Assembly (NCBI RefSeq): GCF_000003815.2
Contig: NC_049996.1
Coordinates: 15,760,427-15,824,426, forward strand
Direction of reading: 5' to 3'
DNA from: Branchiostoma floridae
Lineage: Eukaryota; Chordata; Leptocardii; Amphioxiformes; Branchiostomatidae
Length of the DNA: 64,000 nt
The first letter of the stretch is position 1, and each line of letters begins with the position of its first letter. Below the pieces are notes generated by a model. It did not search any database. It had not been told where the DNA came from and saw only the letters and a list, made by a program, of their open reading frames with translations. Both the position numbers and the translations under genes were made by a program. Below are positions 1-11,381 of this stretch, in pieces.

Positions 1-63
1 TGTGATATAGTCTTAATATATGACCAGGTGGTCACTTTTTCCATGTCTCCCTGACTGCATACT

Positions 64-335
64 CCTACGCAGGGACATCCAACACCCAAACTGCCTGTCT
101 GGATGTACCCTGCTCTTCAGCCGTCACCCTTAGTTCCTGACCGCCCTGCTTATAAATATTAATGAGGTTACCTTACCCTTATACATGCAAGACAGCTTTT
201 GAAAACAGAAAGCATATTCTCTGATTGGCTGACAGCTGGTTTGGGGGGGGACGTCCACAGGAACTAAGAGTGACGGTTGAAACAGCAGGGTACATCCAGA
301 CAGGCAGTTTGGCTGTTGGATGTCCCTGCATAGGA
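64..335. repeat. Long inverted repeat next to an exon
   Basis: Arms at 64-139 and 258-335 are near-perfect reverse complements of each other, with a loop of about 118 bases. Both contain GCAGGGACATCCAAC (one as its complement) and the same blocks in mirror order. The right arm ends 40 bases before the splice acceptor at 376, so in a plus-strand transcript it would fold into a long hairpin in the intron just upstream of that exon. It could be a foldback element; no target duplication was identified. Confidence 0.85.
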
Positions 336-375
336 GGATGCCCTGATTGATAATTGTGATGTTCCCATACTCTAG

Positions 376-2183
376 GGACCTCCACTCCAGCATGTCCTAC
401 CTGCTGCGGGACCTGCAGAACTCAGGACCGGGCACCAGGAATGTGGATGGGCTCACTTTGGAGAGGGTGGAGCACTTCCTCAGGACACACAGTGTGGACA
501 GGTAGCACCAGAAACCCTTCAAATAGCCTCACATCCACGCATAGTAAAGTTCTTTGTTGTACAACCAAAGGATTTACCTGCCAAAGGTTTTTGAAGTTCT
601 GATGATTATTACCAGCTGTAAAATGCTAAATTTGCACTTTCTTTGAAACAATCGTTTTTCCGACCGCTCAATCATTGTGTCAATTGAGTAGAGATAGGCC
701 TGGCCCATTTGTTAAGACAATTAAGCATGGAAAGTGTTTTTGCATGGAGATAAAACATCAACTAGTCTAAGGTTTTATAGTAGTCTTTCTACCTTCCTCA
801 ATGCAATAATGACTGAACCTACTACCTGCAGCAAGGTACCATTGCAGTGGAAGAATTAGGTCCTAAAAGATGCTGCACTTTTATCCTGCCTCATCACTTT
901 TAGAACTGCAGTCTTCTCACTGTAGCTGTTGAAAAGTTGAAGATGAGTCCACAAAAGTTTTTATGAACAGCCTGCATCTTACAACAGTAATAACCTGCAA
1001 TGAGCTGAAGTCATCTTGTGTTTTTATGTCTCCCAACAGCGTCCTCCAGCTTGCAAGTCCTGAGGGGGGTCAGCCCAACTTCTACGGCAGCCCAACACGC
1101 CGGACAGCGGAAAGCGACTTGCCTGGTCAACCGCAACCCCTCCCGACCAATCACCATGGCAGCGGGATGCCACGGCAACAAGAACCACGCCCTTCGGGTG
1201 GCCAGTTGCCACGGCAACCCTACAGCTCTCAGTCACATGCTACCAGCTATGGTCATCCATCACGCCTCCCCAGTTACCATGGCAACAAATCTCCACGGCA
1301 GCAGTCTGAACCACGCCTCCCAAGTTACCGTGGCAATTCGTCACCAAGGCAACAGTCTGAACCACCTCCCACAGCTGGTCCACAGGCAGAGCTACCCAAG
1401 ACTCCAGCGTCTGTAAAGAGGGCCTTACAGTTCGAGGATGTGAACGGAAGGAAGAGCGAAGACGTCACGGGAAGTTCTCTGACAGAACAGCACCTGGCTG
1501 ACCATCAGAGGAGTATTGAGGAGAAAAGTGTCCCAAAGTTTGGTGTCGGTAACAACGACGTTCCTGCAAGCTATGATCACTCTCAACAAGGTTTAACTAG
1601 AGAGGCTATATCCGCACACGACAGATCAGGACAGCAGTATACTGTCCCAGCGCCCCCCTCCCCCAAAAAGCAAGGTGTAGGAACTCAGGGTGTTCTGGCT
1701 CACTCGTTCAACGGTTATCCACCGTCCGACTTTGACCATGACTCCACCATGTACGCTTCCCTACCCTCCAATGTGGGGAGACCGCAGTGGAAGCCAACAC
1801 CAACAAAAGTGTTCATGGACAGAAAGCCAGCAGCACAAAAACATCAAGAAAACGGTGGAACAAAACTGCAGTGGTACCAGTCACAGTTCTCCCAACCTTA
1901 CAAAGAAAACATTCCAGATCGATCTACAAATGCTCGCTCTTTCAGACCAGATGGTGCTGACGTCAGCAGACCGAACTCGAAACAGGACCATCTCTTCAGA
2001 GGCACCGTGTTGGACAGTTCTCTGAGCACGGTCAACGACATAGAGGCGCAGTCGATAACTTCAGAGACGACTGTCACGTCACAGGACGAGAGAGTCTTCC
2101 AACAGGAGCTTGCTGAGTTGGACGCCAACATTGCAAAGGTGCAGGCAAGTCTGAAAGGAGCTGTGACTTTCAAACTGCCATAA
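376..2183 (+). CDS. Unrecognised Pro/Ser/Gln-rich protein, last two exons (5' part missing)
   Basis: Two exons can be joined: 376-501 (acceptor CTCTAG, donor CAG|GTAGC) and 1040-2183 (acceptor CCCAACAG). The phases agree (split Ser codon AG|C) and give about 422 residues ending in a stop at 2181-2183. The first exon is helix-like (LLRDLQNSG, LERVEHFLRTH). The last exon is low complexity, with a duplicated LPSYxGNxSPRQQSEP segment around 1260-1370. It ends with a short predicted coiled coil (VFQQELAELDANIAKVQASL) near 2093-2150. A poly(A) signal AATAAA lies at 2766-2771. I do not recognise the family; a centrosomal or cytoskeletal scaffold is possible but unsupported. Upstream exons lie outside the window. 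The intron at 502-1039 shows nothing notable. Confidence 0.75.
1166..1337. promoter_or_regulatory. Cluster of RFX X-box-like palindromes inside a coding exon
   Basis: GTTGCCACGGCAAC (1205-1218) and GTTACCATGGCAAC (1273-1286) match the X-box form GTNRCC-N2-RGYAAC. Weaker relatives lie at 1166-1179 and 1324-1337. They fall in different codon phases (see findings). They may be just repeats in a low-complexity coding region; binding is not shown. Confidence 0.4.
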
Positions 2184-3149
2184 AGAAATTCAGCTGAAGC
2201 CAGTGTTTGTATGAAAATGTTGCTCCAAAAGAAAACATATCATAGACTGTTCTTGCATCATGATATCATACCTCTAGGGAGAGTTGTATGCGTGGTGTTT
2301 CTGCTTACATGAAAAGTGTGTCATTGTTACATTTGAGTCAGCTTGTTTTAGATGCTGTGAGGGATTTTGTCAGAGAAATTGGTTGCCAAGAAATTAATTT
2401 TTCCAAATTGTAGAGAACAGTACAATTAGATAGCAGTAGTTGTATATAATCTTTACTTGATCAAATGTATTTTGGAATCAAATATTTTATATCCTACCCT
2501 TGCCTTGGTGCTATGGAATGGTTTGATATGCATGTCTTAAAACTGAGGACAATTGGAATAGTATTTTTCCTCCATTTGGAACATAGAAAACTAAATGTAT
2601 TTTGTTCATGGTTTACATGAATTTACTTTTGTACTTGCAGTGCCTTTTGAAAGCTGTAACATTAGTACTTTAGATAAAGTTTACAGCAAATATGGTTTTA
2701 TACCATGTTGTACACTCAGGAATGCAGTGCCTATATGTTTAGAATATCTTTTTTAGGAAATGTGAAATAAAGAAATTTACCAACCAATCAGAGACCTGGT
2801 TTGTTCACACATCACTACCAGCCTTATATAGAAAGGAAGTAAGAATGATTTTGATTGGTTGTTTTTCATACTTACATCATTGATTACAACAGAAATAATA
2901 TGCTGTGAGTATTTTATTGAATGATTGTGTCATTGAATTACAAAATCGTGTGAGTTCAACGTCTCAGGCTTACAGACAAAGAAGCATTATGTGACAATAA
3001 ATCTTAAAAGTGAATTAAAGCATGTCATCTCCAATGATCTTGATGATGGTCAACTGATAGAATCTAAGGTAAGCATATGTTCTTGTACTGTGTTGCTGCC
3101 ACGTAAAGTGCTTCAGCATTTCTTGGCAATTGCACAGGGGTGGAGCCAG
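2184..3149. other. 3' UTRs of two converging genes
   Basis: The plus-strand gene ends at 2183 and has AATAAA at 2766-2771. The minus-strand cytochrome c gene ends at 3150, and the complement of AATAAA is at 2913-2918. The two transcripts therefore probably end within about 150 bases of each other. No ORF here looks coding. Confidence 0.6.
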
Positions 3150-6100
3150 TTAGGAGCAGGCTTGTTTGATGTAGGCGATGAGGTCCTTGCGTTCCTTGGC
3201 TTTCTTGAGGCCTGCAAACACCATCTTGGTGCCCGGGATGTACTTCTTAGGGTTGGTCAGGTAGACATCCAGAGTCTCCTCATTCCAGATTATACCTGGA
3301 GAAACCATAATGAACAATTTAATTAAGTCGTATGCAACATAGGATTGTTATTGTTACTGTAGAAGCCAATTAATTGCACAACGGATAACCACACACTTCT
3401 GTTAATTGCACGGAATCGCCAAGTCCCAAACCAGTGCGGTCCAGCTGGATAACTTCTTTATTGCATCATCCAGATGATTGCACGAAATACATCAGCAAAT
3501 GAGGTGTGCAATTGAATGGCTTCTACTGTATTGGGTGGGTTGACTACTCTCTCTTTGCAGCCAGGGCTGCATTGCGAGGCGCTTACCATAGGCAAGGCTA
3601 AATTGCAAGGCTCTGGAGTAGCTGCCATTCGGTGCTAACTCAGGTGACCCCAATACAGCAGCAATTGCCACATGTGTGACTAAAGGACAGTAGGTATACT
3701 TTAGACTTGTTTTATGTATGTTTTTTCAGGAATAAAACTGTCCCTTGTAAAACTCACAGAGAGACAATGGAGGGCAAGTAGCTCTCTCACACAAATACAC
3801 AAACAGATAGAAATAGATTCATCCCTGGTGTTCTTGTATCACCCAGTCACTCACGCATACAACTTGCTTGTTAGAGAAAAGTCACAACACCGCATATTGT
3901 ATTCATGAAAGTGGACCTGTCCTTGGTGCTGATTGGTGTCATCTACATGACTTTACAAGAAACGAATATATCCGTAACATTCTATCCACACGTACACGGT
4001 AAGCATGTGCGTATAATTCTCCCTTTTCCATTCAACCACATGAATATATACAGGTGAATAGACCTGTCCTTGGTGCTGATCGCCTTCAACATCCTTTAAA
4101 AGAAACGGATAATAGTAACGTTCCAAGCAAGTTTCCATCCAAGCGTACTGTGCACTGTAATCATGTTCGTATAATTCTCCTTTCTCCCGTTCAAACACAT
4201 GAATATATACAGGCGAATAGACCTGTCCTTGGTGCTGAACGCCATCCGTATGACTTAACAAGAACCGGAAATTACGTTTCCGTCTACAAGTACTATACTA
4301 TAAGCATATGTTCGTTTAAAATTCTCTTTTTTTTCCGTTCAAAGACATGAAAATATACGGGCGATTAGACCTGTCCTTGGTGCTGATCGCCATCCGCTTG
4401 ATTTTACAAGAAAACAAAAACCTTCTAAGTATGTTTCCATTCACGAGTACACGGTACGTATGCTCGTATAATTCTCCTTTATATGCAGGCGATTAGACCT
4501 GTCCTCCTTAGTGCTGATCGCCATCCACACGATTTTAAAAGAAACAGAAATGTTCTAAGTACATTTTGATCCACACGACGTACACGGTAAGCATGCTCGT
4601 ACTGTTATCATTTTTCTATTTAAGCACATGCATAAACAGACGAGTGGGTCCGTTTTTGGTGCTGAATTCCACCCTCACAAAAGGAAACATACAGACGTCC
4701 TTCCTTGGTGCTGAGCGTCATCCAAATACAAGAAACGGAAACAACATACTTATGTTTCTATCCAATCAACCCACAGGCATACCTGTACATGAAACATTTT
4801 CCCATTCAAAACACCAAAGAAAACGTAAAGCTTTTTCAGCTTTTTAATGTTTTGCTGCCGCTATTGTAGTCTGTGTAGCACAAACTCTCACCGTTTTGGG
4901 CCGTAGCGGTGCCTAGCTATAGCCGTGGCCTCCTTCACAGACTGTCTGGAGCAGCGGCGTTTATTTTTTGGAGGAGTGCTGATTCGCGATTTTTACCTTC
5001 GCCGAGAAGGTTATATTTTGGGTAGCGTTTGTTTGTTTGTTTGTATGTATGTAGAAGACCAGGATAACTCAAGAACGCCTGGATGGATTGTATTGATATT
5101 CGGTATGTGGGTAGGTCTTGATGAGACCTGGAAACGATTAGATTTTGGGCCCCCTAGAAGCCTGTTACGGTACTGCAGCGGAACTTCCTGGTTTGAAATC
5201 TCGAGTTTTGAACATGCTGCGGCCATGATTTTTGAGTGGTAGACAGCTCTTGATGCCAAGAGTAAGTGGTGTAGGTTTGGGCCCCCTGGCGGCTTGTTTC
5301 GGAACTGCAGGGCAGGTTTAGTGTCAGACTTTAAAAGGGAATAACTCAACATGGGGTTAACAGATTGTTATGATTTTTGGTATGTGGATAGCTTAAATGA
5401 TGTTTCATATAATGACATATTAATAATGCAAATATTTATCTAATTTGCATAATTAATTATGATATTTTATGAACACGCTCAGTTCCATTATGGGACCATT
5501 GCAACATGTAACATTTGTAACTGAGAAGGACAGGAATATTGATTGATGTATATTATGCAAAATAAAGACCTAATTTGCATAATTAATGAGAAAATGCTAT
5601 AATTTAATTGTGGTAAATGACAGTAAATTTTTACTTGTAGCATTTGGAAGATATGTACGGGTGAACATCGTTGAACATTAATTACGCAAATGAGATCCTC
5701 ATTTGCATAAATTATAAGAAAATGCGATAAAAGTCTTCTTTCTAAACATAGATTGTGTACATCTGCTGTCTGGTGGAGGAGATGATCAGCTGATAAGCTG
5801 ATATGATTTATTTAATGGAGTTTTACCGTACCTGCCTCCCAACGAAGTCTATTTAGGACCTAGGAGGCAAGCCTTGCTCCCACCTAGAGGGCATATGTTT
5901 GAAAGACCCGCTAGGGCGCGGGATTTAACACCAGAACACCGTTACTGCAGCTCTTTACGTGTACCTAGACGTGTACCCAACAGTGAATGTTACCTTTGTT
6001 CTTGTTGGCATCCGTGTAGGCGAACCCCGCGCCCTGGCCAGTCTTCCGCCCGAACACGCCGTGCAAGTTGGGCCCCACTTTGTGCTTGCCGCCCGCCTCC

Positions 6101-6162
6101 ACCGTGTGGCACTGCGCGCACTTCTGGACAAACGTCTTCTTTCCCTTCTCGGCGTCACCCAT
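3150..6162 (-). CDS. CYCS: Cytochrome c, somatic type (complete, two exons)
   Basis: Exon 1 is 6162-5994 and exon 2 is 3295-3150. The donor is AAAG|GTAAC and the acceptor CTCCAG|GTATA, and the joined frame gives 104 residues. It is the mobile electron carrier of the mitochondrial intermembrane space between complexes III and IV, and a trigger of apoptosome assembly. The haem-binding CAQCH is at residues 15-19 and the axial Met81 lies in PGTKM. The segments [14 protein letters not shown] and [18 protein letters not shown] are near-invariant in the family. I chose MGDAEKGKK as the start because it matches the usual N-terminus; an in-frame upstream extension to 6282 is probably 5' UTR. The intron of about 2.7 kb holds a MITE, an RE1-bearing tandem repeat and a dispersed repeat. 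Confidence 0.97.
3355..3530. mobile_element. MITE-like element with TA flanks, in the cytochrome c intron
   Basis: Terminal inverted repeats of about 20 bases (CTGTAGAAGCC... and ...GGCTTCTACTG) enclose about 170 bases and sit between TA dinucleotides. The inner parts of the ends (AATTGCACA and TGTGCAATT) are also inverted. The element at 54681-54858 has related ends and length, so they form one family. There is no coding capacity, so it would need a transposase supplied from elsewhere. Confidence 0.75.
3905..4745. repeat. Degenerate tandem repeat, about 150-base unit, each with an RE1-like site
   Basis: About six units run through the cytochrome c intron. Each carries the complement of an RE1-like sequence, then a CATCC block, an AAGAAACGGA block, a GTACACGGTAAGCAT block and a run ending in AATATATACAGGCGA. 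The RE1-like sites begin at 3913, 4060, 4219, 4367, 4495 (with three extra bases), 4646 and 4695. Spacing is 128-159 bases for the regular units. The last units are shorter and more diverged. Confidence 0.85.
3913..3933 (-). promoter_or_regulatory. RE1/NRSE-like site, first of seven in the intron repeat
   Basis: On the minus strand the site reads ATCAGCACC, AA, GGACAG, GTCC. It matches the REST consensus halves TCAGCACC and GGACAG in the correct spacing, about 17 of 21 positions. The six others on the same strand are at 4060-4080, 4219-4239, 4367-4387, 4495-4518 (spacing altered), 4646-4666 (weak) and 4695-4715 (weak). Binding by a REST-like factor is not shown. Confidence 0.55.
5025..5360. 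repeat. Dispersed repeat, copy 1
   Basis: The segment contains GTATTGATATTCGGTATGTG, GGGCCCCCTAGAAG, GTACTGCAGCGGAACTT and TTTTGAACATGCTGCGGCC in this order. Similar blocks in the same order occur at about 61340-61580. A GTTTGTTTGTTTGTATGTATGTA stretch precedes this copy and a (GT)n run precedes the other. The element type is unknown. From 5380 to 5720 the intron is AT-rich with repeated TAATTTGCATAATTAAT. Confidence 0.6.
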
Positions 6163-6252
6163 ATTCTTACAAAATCCCTCCTCAAACTCTGATGACAACT
6201 TCCACAACCTCCTCCGTCTTGTTTCAAGGTCGCAATGGAACGATGTGCCCTG

Positions 6253-6265
6253 GTTACCTAGCAAC
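6253..6265. promoter_or_regulatory. RFX X-box-like site near the cytochrome c start
   Basis: GTTACCTAGCAAC fits GTNRCC-N(0-3)-RGYAAC with a one-base spacer. It lies about 90 bases upstream of the cytochrome c ATG. This is a sequence match only. Confidence 0.35.
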
Positions 6266-6282
6266 AGTTCTTTGGCGAACAT

Positions 6283-7443
6283 TCGAAGCAGAACATGACG
6301 TCACAACGGTTATCTTCTATGACATTAGAAACATGAATTTCGTTTGCCTGGCGTTGTCAAACACTGACATCACAATTCATTTTTTGTTGGTGAGCAAACA
6401 AGTGCATTGTTTGTTACGTTTAGTCCCGTGTAACGTTGGAGACGAACTTTGTTTACTGCACAAATAACATTACATGTACATTATATTTTGCCGATGGCCG
6501 GTTTTTGTTTTATGGAAGGTAAGCCTAACATCCAGCCGATCTTCTAGCGGCCAGTTGCAGCCAAGGAGAGCGGAGCTAGATAAGGTGACATTTCCAAACC
6601 GGGGCCCTGCCGGGATGTTTTATAAAGAAACGAAAAATCAAATTGTAACGTTATACCTAGAAAAATACACAAGTTATGCCCTTGAATCTTATCTAGACAT
6701 TTTGTGTATTTTGATGTCTTTGATGTCTTACACAGACTGTATCTTGAGCTTGATCTGGCTTTCCTCTAGTCCCATTCTTTTCTGGAGTAAAATAACATCT
6801 TAAGCCTTACCTAGAACAGTAATTCACATCTGATTATCTTTGTGGAGATTTCAATCTCTGTCTCCATGATATTGACTCTCAAACATATTTCAAACGAGAC
6901 TTAAGTTACTGTGACGTTAATAGAAACGTTAACGTTATATAAGGACAAGTAAAAGAACACAGCATGTATAAACAAGGTGACATGTTTATTGCAAGAAACA
7001 CAAGTTGCATACTCTTTGCTTCTTCTTGAGGGAAAAATGACACATCTACTAAATAGTAACATGTAGTACACTGTAAAAACTGAATCTTTCAAATGGCATC
7101 TGATGGGATTAACACAACAGGGAGTCTACCACATTCATCACAGAAAACCAGTAGTATAAACAACTTGACTTTGACTGAAAGCATATCATATCAGTGCAGT
7201 ACTCTGCTTGTCACACCTGCCTAACATGTAACACTTCCATCGTGATTGTTTGATCAACATCACTTTATCTTCGATGCCATTTGAAGAGAATTTTTCTTTC
7301 AATTCTATTCTACTTGTCTTGGGCATGGTTTTACCAATATTAAATAATGTTACTGTCAATATAACCGTTGGCTACTAAATAGATATTTCAAGGAGGTTGA
7401 AAGAGGTACTGTAGTTCATTCAATGTTAGTCATCCAAGTAATA
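6283..7443. other. Intergenic, no gene seen
   Basis: This lies between the divergently placed cytochrome c 5' end and the 3' end of the CYTH gene. ORFs here are short and show no family motifs. The part near 6300-6620 is the likely promoter side of cytochrome c. Confidence 0.5.
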
Positions 7444-7595
7444 GCATATGCCAAAAAAGTAGTTAATCAAGCAACTAGATATGATTTAAGAAACAGTCAG
7501 ACGTTTTAGACAGCCATCCAGTGTCTTTCGTCAGTGACTCTGACTGTTTCAAAAATCATATCCAGTTGCATGAGTAACTGCTTTGGCAATATTTC
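7444..7595. repeat. Foldback (palindromic) element
   Basis: Most of the segment is one imperfect palindrome. GAAACAGTCAGA at the left mirrors TCTGACTGTTTC at the right, and the pairing continues outward through GATATGATTT/AAATCATATC, CAACT/AGTTG and ATATGCC/GGCAATAT. The short centre holds CAGCCATCCAGTGTC. A transcript would fold into a stem of roughly 50 base pairs. It lies just downstream of the CYTH gene stop. Confidence 0.8.
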
Positions 7596-7637
7596 ATACA
7601 GTTTTCCCTTTACGCATTTAGTCTTATCTTATCTGTA

Positions 7638-9467
7638 CTAATTAGAAGTGTGCTGATTGGTTGGTTCCAGCATGTCTATATAAGCAGTGTCAATGAGATC
7701 ACATGACTTGACGCCGAGTTTCTCCATCAGCTCATTGGCTATCTGTTCTCCCTCGTCTGCTGATTGGCCAGGCTGCATCATCACCTGCCAATGACAAGAC
7801 AGGGTTTGAATAATTGAAATTCCATTGACCAATCACAAAACAGGAATAGAAACACAGGTATCTGTGCTGTTAAAATAAAGAATGATAAAAGGAATGTTAA
7901 AGAATATAAAAAAATCTTTACAAAACTACCTCCAACTCCATGTAATGTCCCAGATTCTCCACATTGTCCACATGTATTCGGGTTTGTCCAACTAGATATA
8001 GGGTCCGCAGCTTTCTCACTATCCCTCGGATACCCAGTGCATGCCCAAGAGTCACCTGCAAAAACATATCAAAATTGTATGGCTTTATCTCATTCTCCCT
8101 TTCAGAATAAACAAATAGTATAGAATTGTTTGAGCATTGTGCTGACACTTGTGATGTTGACTATTTACCTAATAAAGCTATTTGTGTGTGTTCCAATTCT
8201 TTTGAGTATTAGTAATAGTATTATTAGAATAAGTACTATGTATGTATGCAAGCTATTTCCACAACATGGGAAGTATTAACCTGGAGTCCATCCTATTGTT
8301 AGCTTGGGTACCGTTCGGGTAGTAGTTCGCTCCAATGTTTATTATACACTACAGTCGCTTCTTGCTCCGACTTTTATTATACACTGTATATACATGTAGT
8401 CTCTTCTCTGCTAGCTATTCTTTCTGGGAACCTTGACATCTGTAACGTATGGAATCATCCAAATTCAAGACAAGGGCGCAGATTGGTCCCTACACATGAG
8501 CGAATTAAAGAATGGATTCACTCATTGTTTGCTGAAATTGCCAGGACCCTGGTCTTAGGTTGCTGATACATGTGTATGTTTTTACGACTCATAAGCCCCT
8601 ACAGACAGAGCAGAATTAAGACATTGCATGCCCCAAACCGCGTAGCTCTCTCCTTGTATCGATGGCTCTCTGTGTACGTAAGAATAATAATTATAGGTGA
8701 TCGTCACCAACCTTAATTTCTTCTGGGTTCTGAACCTTTGCGATGAAGAACACAGACTCTTTAGGGCCCTGCTGGTCCGGTCTATCATAGGAGATCAGCT
8801 CGGAAGGACAACCCTGGAAAAAGGGGGATTTTTGTTAGTATCCAGGCAGACTTACCAGTGGCATATTAAAGGTAGTATCAAAGCTGGCTAAGGAGTACAG
8901 TTGGCCAAAGGGCATCAGCCACTGGGAGCCAAACATACTCCTAGGCTGGCTTCACTCCTATTAATACTATCTTATGCTACCGTAAGATCTGCTCGGAGAT
9001 TAAATTATTGTTGAACTGTGGCTGTAAATCTGGTTGTTAACTGTTACATATTATACTGAGTGGAAATTATAGAAACGGACAGAAAAAATATCCTGGCTCC
9101 CGGGGCGGCTCCCAGCAATGCAAACCACTATGCCAAAAGGCTCAGTGCTGTTTGGCAAGTTCAGTTTGGCTGAAACCTCACTGTAACTTGAATACAATAT
9201 CAATGGCAACATCTAGTTTATCCATGGTCTAGAACTCATTTTCAAGAATATAAACCTTGGCAAAGGTTACAAGCTTCCTAACATATCAGAAAAGAAGAAG
9301 CTACTTTTTACCTTTAGATGCCTTAACTTGAGCCTTCCCCTTGGCACACAAAAGAAGGTGTCCTCTTGCACCAGCTGGGAGCCCTGTGATTGGCTGAGCT
9401 CAGAGGCCAGTTTGTGTAGTGAAGTGACGTCATGTACCCTTGCTTTAATCTCGATGTTGGACGGCAT
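7638..9467 (-). CDS. CYTH-domain protein (complete, four exons)
   Basis: Exons are 9467-9312, 8813-8712, 8055-7930 and 7784-7638. All introns are GT-AG and phase 0, giving 176 residues. The protein is one CYTH (CyaB/thiamine-triphosphatase) domain, a tunnel fold that binds triphosphates with divalent metal. Visible hallmarks are NIEIKAR at residues 4-10 (end of the N-terminal acidic/basic motif), basic RGRLKLRHLK around 43-52 and ELISYDRPDQQGPKES around 57-72. VRKLRTLYLVGQTRIHVDNV at about 99-118 and the acidic YMELE at 124-128 follow. Length fits the family. The substrate cannot be told from sequence; it resembles class IV cyclase-like CYTH proteins of animals more than classic thiamine triphosphatase, by impression only. 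Introns hold nothing clear. Confidence 0.9.
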
Positions 9468-10930
9468 GACTTCATAAAGGTTGATTGTTTATTTTCTCTG
9501 CTTGTCTGGAATATTAATTACAAAGGCATCATTGGGAAGCATTTATGGCTTCTATTAAGTTCACAGTTCATAGTAGACTCATTTTGTTATCAAATGAAGT
9601 ATCAAATTTTTCATTGATGATATCAAATTAAAGTTAAGGGGTTCCCCTATGTTTCCCTGATTTGGTTTTCCGTCCCTTCAATAACGTAGTAATGTTAACG
9701 TAACTGGTACCAATCAAATCATATTTAATTCAACAAATACTTTTGTTGTTAACAGCCATTTTAGATCGTTACCCGACAACATCGCTATCTTTTCGGGCCT
9801 GATTTGAAACAGGATATGTTATGCTAATAATAAGCCAACATGTACATTGTAACTTACAGTAAGACCACTGTAGCGACGAAAACGTTGTCTCTGCGTTTCT
9901 TGTCCGCTACGAAGGGTTTTCTAGTTGGCGCGCAATCTGCGACCTTTGACACCAAGAGGGTTATAGGTCATGGGTCAACGGCCTTCAGAACAGTTTCATA
10001 CCGCGAAGTTTGTAAAACATGAACTCAAGATATTGTCATCTTTAAGCGGTACGTAATGGGGTTTTTCGGTTATGATCTCTTATCAAAGTTATGGTATGCG
10101 TGATTTTGTTCGAAAAGGTGTAGCTTTAACAGACTTAGAAATAGGCCCTTGCTGCAAAAAGTTTTCTTTTAGTTTTAGACCAGGTTGGTTTTAGACTTAA
10201 CGTCAACGCTGTAATAATGGCTTAGTAACGTGTATGTGCAAGATTTGCTAGTCCTAAATGAATATGCCATCTTTTTACATTCGGTTAATAACCCTGTTAT
10301 GCTAACGAAGTACAATGTTCGTCAATTTACTTAAAATAACCGAAATGTTCAATAAAATGATGTGTTTATAGCTTTGACTTTGAGAGTATTTACCTCCTTT
10401 TAGATGGCAATACGACATAGAATAAGCAATCAACAGCATATCCAGTAGTACTACTTAGGTTTCATTGTTTTATTGACATAACATTTGTCTAAGCCTTCAG
10501 TAAGGGTCACAACTAATACCTGGTATTATGATTGATATAATAACAAAACACAAGGCAATGTATAATACCTGAATAACAGACTTTGAACCAAATCTAACTT
10601 AACCTTGCCCAAAGAATTATTTTATCCATTCTATTCTAAACAAATTAAAGAAAGTAAAATTTTAGTCAGACATGATTTACAGATACACTCATGATAATTA
10701 AGTCATCATGCCAATTGATGATAAAGCTCATTGACAAGTCCTAAATGAATACTCTAAAACTAAGTAAAAAGCTAATTTTTGTGAATACATGTACTGTAAC
10801 AGTAATTCTGAACTTTTTCTATTTGTGACACTGATTCAGAAATGAAATCATTTTCTGAGTAGCCAATTTGGGTAGCCAACTTCAAGTACTACTAGGGTAA
10901 TAGTCTATACAATACCAACTTACTAATATC
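9468..10930. other. Intergenic between two minus-strand genes
   Basis: The left part is the CYTH promoter side. The complement of AATAAA at 10469-10474 may be the poly(A) signal of the GTPase gene ending at 11382. ORFs here are short and look non-coding. Confidence 0.45.
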
Positions 10931-11380
10931 TTCTAACTTCCTTAACCTTACTGACTCTGAGTTGTGCTAACACTCTTAACAGGTGTCTGTCTGTCTGTGC
11001 CTGACTGTCTGATCTTGGTCCTGTGTTGAAATCTTCATCGATACTCTGACTTTAACCTCTTAAATACTAATTCTGACTTTTCCTACAAGTTGTGCTAACT
11101 CTTGACAGGTGTCTGTCTGTCTGTGTCTGACTGCCTGCTCTTGGTCCTGTGTTGACATCCTCATCGATACTCTGACTTTAACCTCCTTAATACTAATTCT
11201 GACTTTTCCTACAAGTTGTGCTAACTCTTAACACGGTGTCTGTCTGTCTGTGTCTGACTGTCAGTGCCCATGGGTCTCTTGTCCTTCTGAGCCTCGCGTT
11301 CCCTCTCAGCCATCACCTAGTCCTGTACATGTGTTGAAATCCTTAACAAATTACTGACTCTAACTTTTCCTACAAGTTGT
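10931..11380. repeat. Tandem repeat of about 125 bases, including a copy of the GTPase C-terminal exon end
   Basis: Units share GTGTCTGTCTGTCTGTG, CTTGGTCCTGTGTTG, ATCGATACTCTGACTTTAAC, CTGACTTTTCCTACAAGTTG and TGCTAACTCTT, with three copies up to about 11240. The third runs into a partial copy of the last GTPase exon at about 11262-11330. Read on the minus strand, that copy encodes EREAQKDKRP and keeps the same frame to an equivalent stop. Further units lie at 12920-13190. Confidence 0.75.
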
Positions 11381-11381
11381 G

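Noticed and set aside
5874..6467. Plus-strand ORF of 197 residues over cytochrome c exon 1
   Set aside because: It is the antisense frame of the cytochrome c exon and shows no domain.
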